Source: Candidatus Villigracilis propinquus (GTDB lineage Bacteria; Chloroflexota; Anaerolineae; Anaerolineales; Villigracilaceae). From it: a stretch of DNA of 64,000 bases. The position numbers and the translations under genes are program-made. Below the pieces are notes generated by a model, which saw only the letters and a program-made list of their open reading frames with translations, ran no database searches and had not been told where the DNA came from. Positions 60,467 through 64,000 of this stretch are shown here, piece after piece (position 1 is the stretch's first letter; every line of letters begins with the position of its first letter). Location: positions 27,375 through 91,374 of the forward strand of contig JADKDM010000034.1 in the NCBI GenBank assembly GCA_016714565.1, in the 5' to 3' direction.

Positions 60467-60911
60467 ATGAGCGAAGAAACCACCACGATCCGTCCGTTTT
60501 TCAGCGGCGGCGTTTAATCAATACATTGCCGAACATAAATTGATGGCCACCCGCTGCATGAAATGCAGCAAAACCTACGCCCCTCCGCGCGCGATCTGCC
60601 CGAACTGCCACAGCGAAGAGATGGAATGGGTCGAGACCAGCGGCAAAGGAAAACTCGCTGGCTTCACGGTCATCTACACGGGGCCAACCTTCATGTCCGA
60701 ACAAGGCTTCGACCGCAAGAATCCCTACGTCTCTGGCATTGTCGAACTCGAAGAAGGCACGAGCATCAGCGCCCGCATCACAGGGCTGGACGCATCCAAA
60801 CCCGCCGAGATAAAAATTGGCACACCTTTGAATGTCGATTTCGTTGAATTCGGCGAAGGCGAAACAAAAAAGACCTATTTAGCCTTTCAAAGCTTTGTAA
60901 CTGGCTTGTAA
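60467..60911 (+). CDS. Zn-ribbon OB-fold protein (DUF35), thiolase partner, one frameshift
   Basis: The start at 60467 overlaps the end of the thiolase by a few bases (stop 60464, ATG 60467). MSEETTTIRPFFSGG leads to a break near 60508; with one base removed it continues AFNQYIAEHKLMATRC into the zinc ribbon CMKC...CPNC and the OB-fold (GFTVIYTGPTFMSE, GTPLNVDFVEFGEG). Repaired length is about 147 residues. In archaeal thiolase complexes this protein bridges thiolase and HMG-CoA synthase active sites and channels intermediates. A similar scaffold role here is inferred from the neighbour. Confidence 0.85.
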
Positions 60912-60951
60912 CAACAATACGTTAACCTAGCAACACACAGGATGTTCCGAT

Positions 60952-61751
60952 ATGCCTAAAGTCCATGCTAACGGCGTTGAACTCTACTACGAACTCCACG
61001 GTTCCGAGACTGCCCCTCTGTTGGTCCTCAACAACGGCATCATCATGAACGCGGCCACAAGTTGGGCGTTTCAGACCAAGGCGTTAGCGCAACATTACCG
61101 CATTTTGCAATACGACTGTCGTGGACAGGGACAGTCGGAACATCCTGGTAGTCCATACTCCATGGAAATGCACGCTGACGACCTCGCGGCATTACTGACA
61201 ACCCTGAACGTTGACAAAGCACATATCGCGGGCATCTCCTACGGCGGCGAAGTAGCACAAGCCTTTGGATTGAAATACCCCGAGCGGACTCTCAGCCTGA
61301 TATTGGCCGACACCGTGAGTGAAGTAGGCGCTGAAACACGCATCATTGTCGACGGGTGGCTTGACTCTGCACGAGCGGCAGATTCCAACGCCTTTTTCAA
61401 TGCCACCGTCCCGTGGAACTTCTCCTCAGCCTTCATCACTGCCAACCCGCGTCTGCTCGAAGATGCCAAAGGCCGCTACAAGCTGTTGGACTTTCCAGCC
61501 GTTGTCCGTTTGTGTGAATGTTTTTTGAACGTGAACTTTACCGCCCGCTTGGGCGAACTCAAATGCCCAACCTGCATCATCGTCGGCTCGCTGGATTTGT
61601 TGAAAGGCCCAGCCTACGCCGCGATATTGAAAGCGGGCATCCCCACGCTGAAATGCACATCCTGGACGGAGCGGGACACGCCTCTAGTTGGGAACGACCA
61701 CAAGAATTCAATACAGCCATTTTGGGATTTTTGGCTAAACAAGTTTCATAA
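60952..61751 (+). CDS. Alpha/beta hydrolase (PcaD-like), one frameshift
   Basis: About 266 residues after repair. Oxyanion region LLVLNNGIIMNAATSW, LQYDCRGQGQSEHPG, the nucleophile elbow ISYGGEVAQAFG and VGSLDLLKGP (acid) are in the first frame. The frame breaks at a CCCC run (61641-61644), and one added C gives AGIPHAEMHILDGAGHASSWERP (core HILDGAGHASSWERP, catalytic His) and the end ILGFLAKQVS. Without repair this frame runs on into the next gene, giving a false fusion. It resembles 3-oxoadipate enol-lactonases, but the true substrate is unknown. Confidence 0.82.
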
Positions 61752-61776
61752 AAAATATATCAAGAGGAAACTCACC

Positions 61777-62540
61777 ATGCGCATGAAAGATAAGGTTGTA
61801 CTCGTAACAGGCGGGGCGGCGGGAATTGGCAAGGCAACAGCTTTGCGTTTCGCCGAAGAAGGCGCCAAGGTTGTGATTTGTGATGTCAACGAAGCCGTTG
61901 GACAGGAAACTCTTAAGTTACTCGGCAAAGACGCCGCGTTCTACAAAGTGAACGTGACCAGCCGCGAAGATGTTCAAAAATGGGTGGATGATGTCGTTGC
62001 AAAAATGGCCGCATTGACGTCATTGTCAGCAATGCAGGCGTTCTGCGTGATGGACAGTTGGTCAAGGTGAAGGAAGGCAATCTCGTCGGGCAGATGTCCG
62101 AACCTGATTTCGACCTCGTCATCTCTGTCAACTTGAAGGGTGTGTTCAATTGCGCTCAGGCAGTTGCGCCCGTGATGGCGAAACAGGGCGGCGGCGTAAT
62201 TCTCAATGCCTCCTCTGTTGTCGGCCTCGATGCAAACTTCGGACAGACCAACTATGTCGCAACTAAATTCGGCGTGATTGGCATGACCAAAGTTTGGGCG
62301 CGCGAACTCGGTAAATTCAATATCCGTGTCAACGCTGTGGCCCCTGGCTTCACCGCCACTGAAATGGTCACCGCCATGCCCGAGAAGGTTTTGGACGGCA
62401 TGAAGTCTCACACTCCGCTTGGTCGCTTGGGCGAACCGCGTGACATTGCCAACGCCTACCTCTTCCTCGCCTCGGATGACGCCTCCTTCATTACTGGCGA
62501 AGTCCTCCGCGTAGATGGCGGAATCGTTGTGGGAACGTAA
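61777..62540 (+). CDS. SDR family reductase (FabG-like), one frameshift
   Basis: About 254 residues after repair. MRMKDKVVLVTGGAAGIGKA is the start with the TGxxxGIG cofactor loop. The frame breaks near 62005 before GRIDVIVSNAGVLRDG (NAG motif), then ILNASSVVGLDANFGQTNYVATK (core SSVVGLDANFGQTNYVATK) gives the Ser-Tyr-Lys catalytic residues. The end EVLRVDGGIVVGT is typical of FabG. It would reduce 3-oxoacyl-CoA or -ACP to the 3-hydroxy form, matching the MaoC hydratases and the thiolase of the cluster. GAGG lies about ten bases before the ATG. Confidence 0.88.
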
Positions 62541-62551
62541 ATCACTGTGTC

Positions 62552-62645
62552 AAGTATCACGTGTCAGGTGTCAGGTTGTTGGCACTCGACACGTGATTTT
62601 TCTCCACATCTTTCACCCTGAAATCTGATACCTGGAACCTGACAC
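62552..62645. repeat. Heptanucleotide hairpin array
   Basis: Left units from 62552: aagtatc, acgtgtc, aggtgtc, aggttgt. Right units from 62618: ctgaaat, ctgatac, ctggaac, ctgacac. The right half is largely the reverse complement of the left half. It fills the whole spacer between the SDR gene and the last acyl-CoA ligase. Confidence 0.85.
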
Positions 62646-62652
62646 CTTCATT

Positions 62653-64000
62653 ATGAATTCTGCCGACATTCTGACCAAACGAGCACTCCTGACGCCGAAC
62701 CGCGAGGCGATGATCGAACTCGCAAGCGGAGTCCATTACACCTATGCGGAATTGGATCAACGCGCCAACCGCGCTGCGAATTTCCTGCGCGAGAAATACG
62801 GCGTGGAAAAAGGTGACCGTGTGTCCATTCTGGCACACAACAGCGTTGCCTACGTGGACTTGTTGTTCGGTTTGGCAAAACTCGGCGCAATCCTTGCTCC
62901 GCTCAATTGGCGGCTGACCTCGCGCGAGTTGATCTATATCGTCAACGACTGCCAACCCAAGGTGTTGATCGTCGGGCCTGAATTCGTTTCGGTGTATGAC
63001 GGAGATGAAAGACTCCATCAAAGTGGAGCAGCTCATTTCGCTGGAAGGGGCGAATGTCTCAGGGGGAAGCATATGAAAAATTGGCTGACCAAGCCTCGGC
63101 GGAAGAACCGAAGCGGCCCGTCATCTCAGGCGATGATGCCGTTTGCATCCTGTACACATCAGGAACAACAGGCCGGCCCAAAGGCGCAGTCCTCCCGCAC
63201 AGACAGGTGGTTTGGAATTCCATCAACACCGTTGTGTCGGGGCCTGAACGAAAAGATATTTCTCCGATCCTCACGCCCATGTTTCACTCGGGCGGGTTGT
63301 TCGTTTTCTTGCGCCGCTCTTTCATGTTGGCGGCAAACTTTTGCTCGGACGTACTTTCGACCCCGACGCTTCGTTGAAATTGATCGTTGAAGAAAAATGC
63401 ACGGTCATTCTCGGCGTGCCGACTCTCTTTCAAGTGTGGATGAATTCACCGCAATTTGAAAACGCAGATTTCAGCCACGTGCGCTTTTTTCATCAGCGGC
63501 GGCGCACCGTGCCCGCCCTCTTTGTACAAGCGTGGAGCGAGAAGAAGGGCGTTGTGATGCGCCAGGGCTACGGCCTGACCGAAGTGGGCGTGAACTGCTT
63601 CTCGATGACCGATGAAGACGCGCTGCGAAAACTTGGCTCGGTGGGCAAGCCCATCTTCCATAGCGAGATGCGTTTGGTGGATGCAGATTGCAACGATGTA
63701 CCCATCGGCGAAACTGGTGAGACTGATCATCAAAGGCGATCACGTTCGCGCGGGTTACTGGAACACAATTGATGCAACCACGCAACCTTTGCGCGATGGC
63801 TGGTTTCACACAGGCGACATGCGCGCATGGATGAAGAAGGATATTCTACATTGCTGGCCGTTTCAAAGAATGACTATCAGCGGCGGCGAGAATGTACACT
63901 GCCGAAGTGGAAGCACTTTCCGCGAACATCCCGCCGTTGCAGATGCGGCGTTGATCGGCGAGCCCGATGAGAAATGGGGCGAGGTTGGTTTGATGATCGT
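62653..64000 (+). pseudogene. Acyl-CoA synthetase (AMP-binding), broken by several frameshifts, 3' end outside window
   Basis: The N-terminus MNSADILTKRALLTPNREAM is intact to about 62995 with FGLAKLGAILAPLNWRL. Then pieces in other frames follow: ILYTSGTTGRPKGAVLPHRQ (ATP loop), MFHSGGLFVFL, LGRTFDPDASLKLI, MRQGYGLTEVGVNCFSM and GSVGKPIFHSEMRLVD, then ISGGENV near 63880 and DEKWGEVGLM at the window end. At least five shifts are needed. As in the ligase at 51069, motifs are all kept, so sequence error is more likely than loss of function. It is a third ligase paralogue of the cluster. Confidence 0.8.

Noticed and set aside
60952..62070. A 372-residue hydrolase-SDR fusion protein
   Set aside because: The continuous frame arises only because a C is missing at 61641-61644; the hydrolase His region and stop are in another frame and the SDR has its own start and ribosome-binding site at 61777.

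Overview
The window looks like a piece of a Chloroflexota chromosome, most likely an Anaerolineae-type heterotroph. This is inferred from gene style: lipoprotein sugar-binding proteins with Ala-Thr-Glu-Ala-Pro linkers, large BTAD/STAND regulators, Zn-ribbon OB-fold/thiolase pairs and sugar ABC operons under LacI regulators. No rRNA, tRNA or CRISPR array was seen. Many genes carry single-base frameshifts, about one per few kb and often at short homopolymers, with dense clusters at 51-53 kb and 60.5-64 kb. This fits an indel-prone long-read or metagenome assembly, though true decay of some genes cannot be excluded.

Layout. 0-10.4 kb (+): cell-surface polysaccharide synthesis. It has an epimerase end, GT4 and GT2 glycosyltransferases, a three-gene UDP-2-acetamido-2,6-dideoxy-L-hexose module, a WecA/MraY-like initiating transferase and a large multispanning membrane protein. 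10.4-11.0 kb (-): a uracil-DNA glycosylase without Fe-S cysteines. 11.2-25.2 kb (-): a pentose operon headed by a LacI regulator with tandem operators: chvE-gguA-gguB-type importer, UPF0303, Gfo/Idh oxidoreductase, SDR, ribulokinase, AraD, AraA, aldo/keto reductase and a mutarotase-fold protein. 25.3-28.5 kb (-): galT and a GH36 alpha-galactosidase, divergent from a second LacI gene (+) followed by a binding protein, two permeases, a GT-B-like protein of unknown role and a GH1 beta-glucosidase (28.6-37.4 kb). 37.5-40.1 kb (-): an M14-like peptidase and a YfcC carrier. 40.2-46.1 kb (-): hypABFCDE for [NiFe]-hydrogenase maturation, with no hydrogenase subunits in view. 46.2-49.5 kb (+): a giant BTAD transcriptional activator. 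50-64 kb (+): acyl-CoA metabolism (atypical KASIII-like enzyme, three acyl-CoA ligases, two MaoC hydratases, thiolase plus OB-fold partner, FabG-like SDR, two alpha/beta hydrolases) around a complete glyoxylate shunt (aceB-aceA).

Together these describe an organism that imports and degrades plant-type oligosaccharides (arabinose, alpha-galactosides, beta-glucosides) and can also grow through acetyl-CoA from acyl substrates.

The most unusual signal is a family of degenerate heptanucleotide tandem arrays in many intergenic spacers. Each array uses its own 7-base word, and several are arranged head-to-head as hairpins. Comparable arrays also lie in frame inside hypF (twice) and an acyl-CoA ligase. 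They resemble cyanobacterial STRR repeats.
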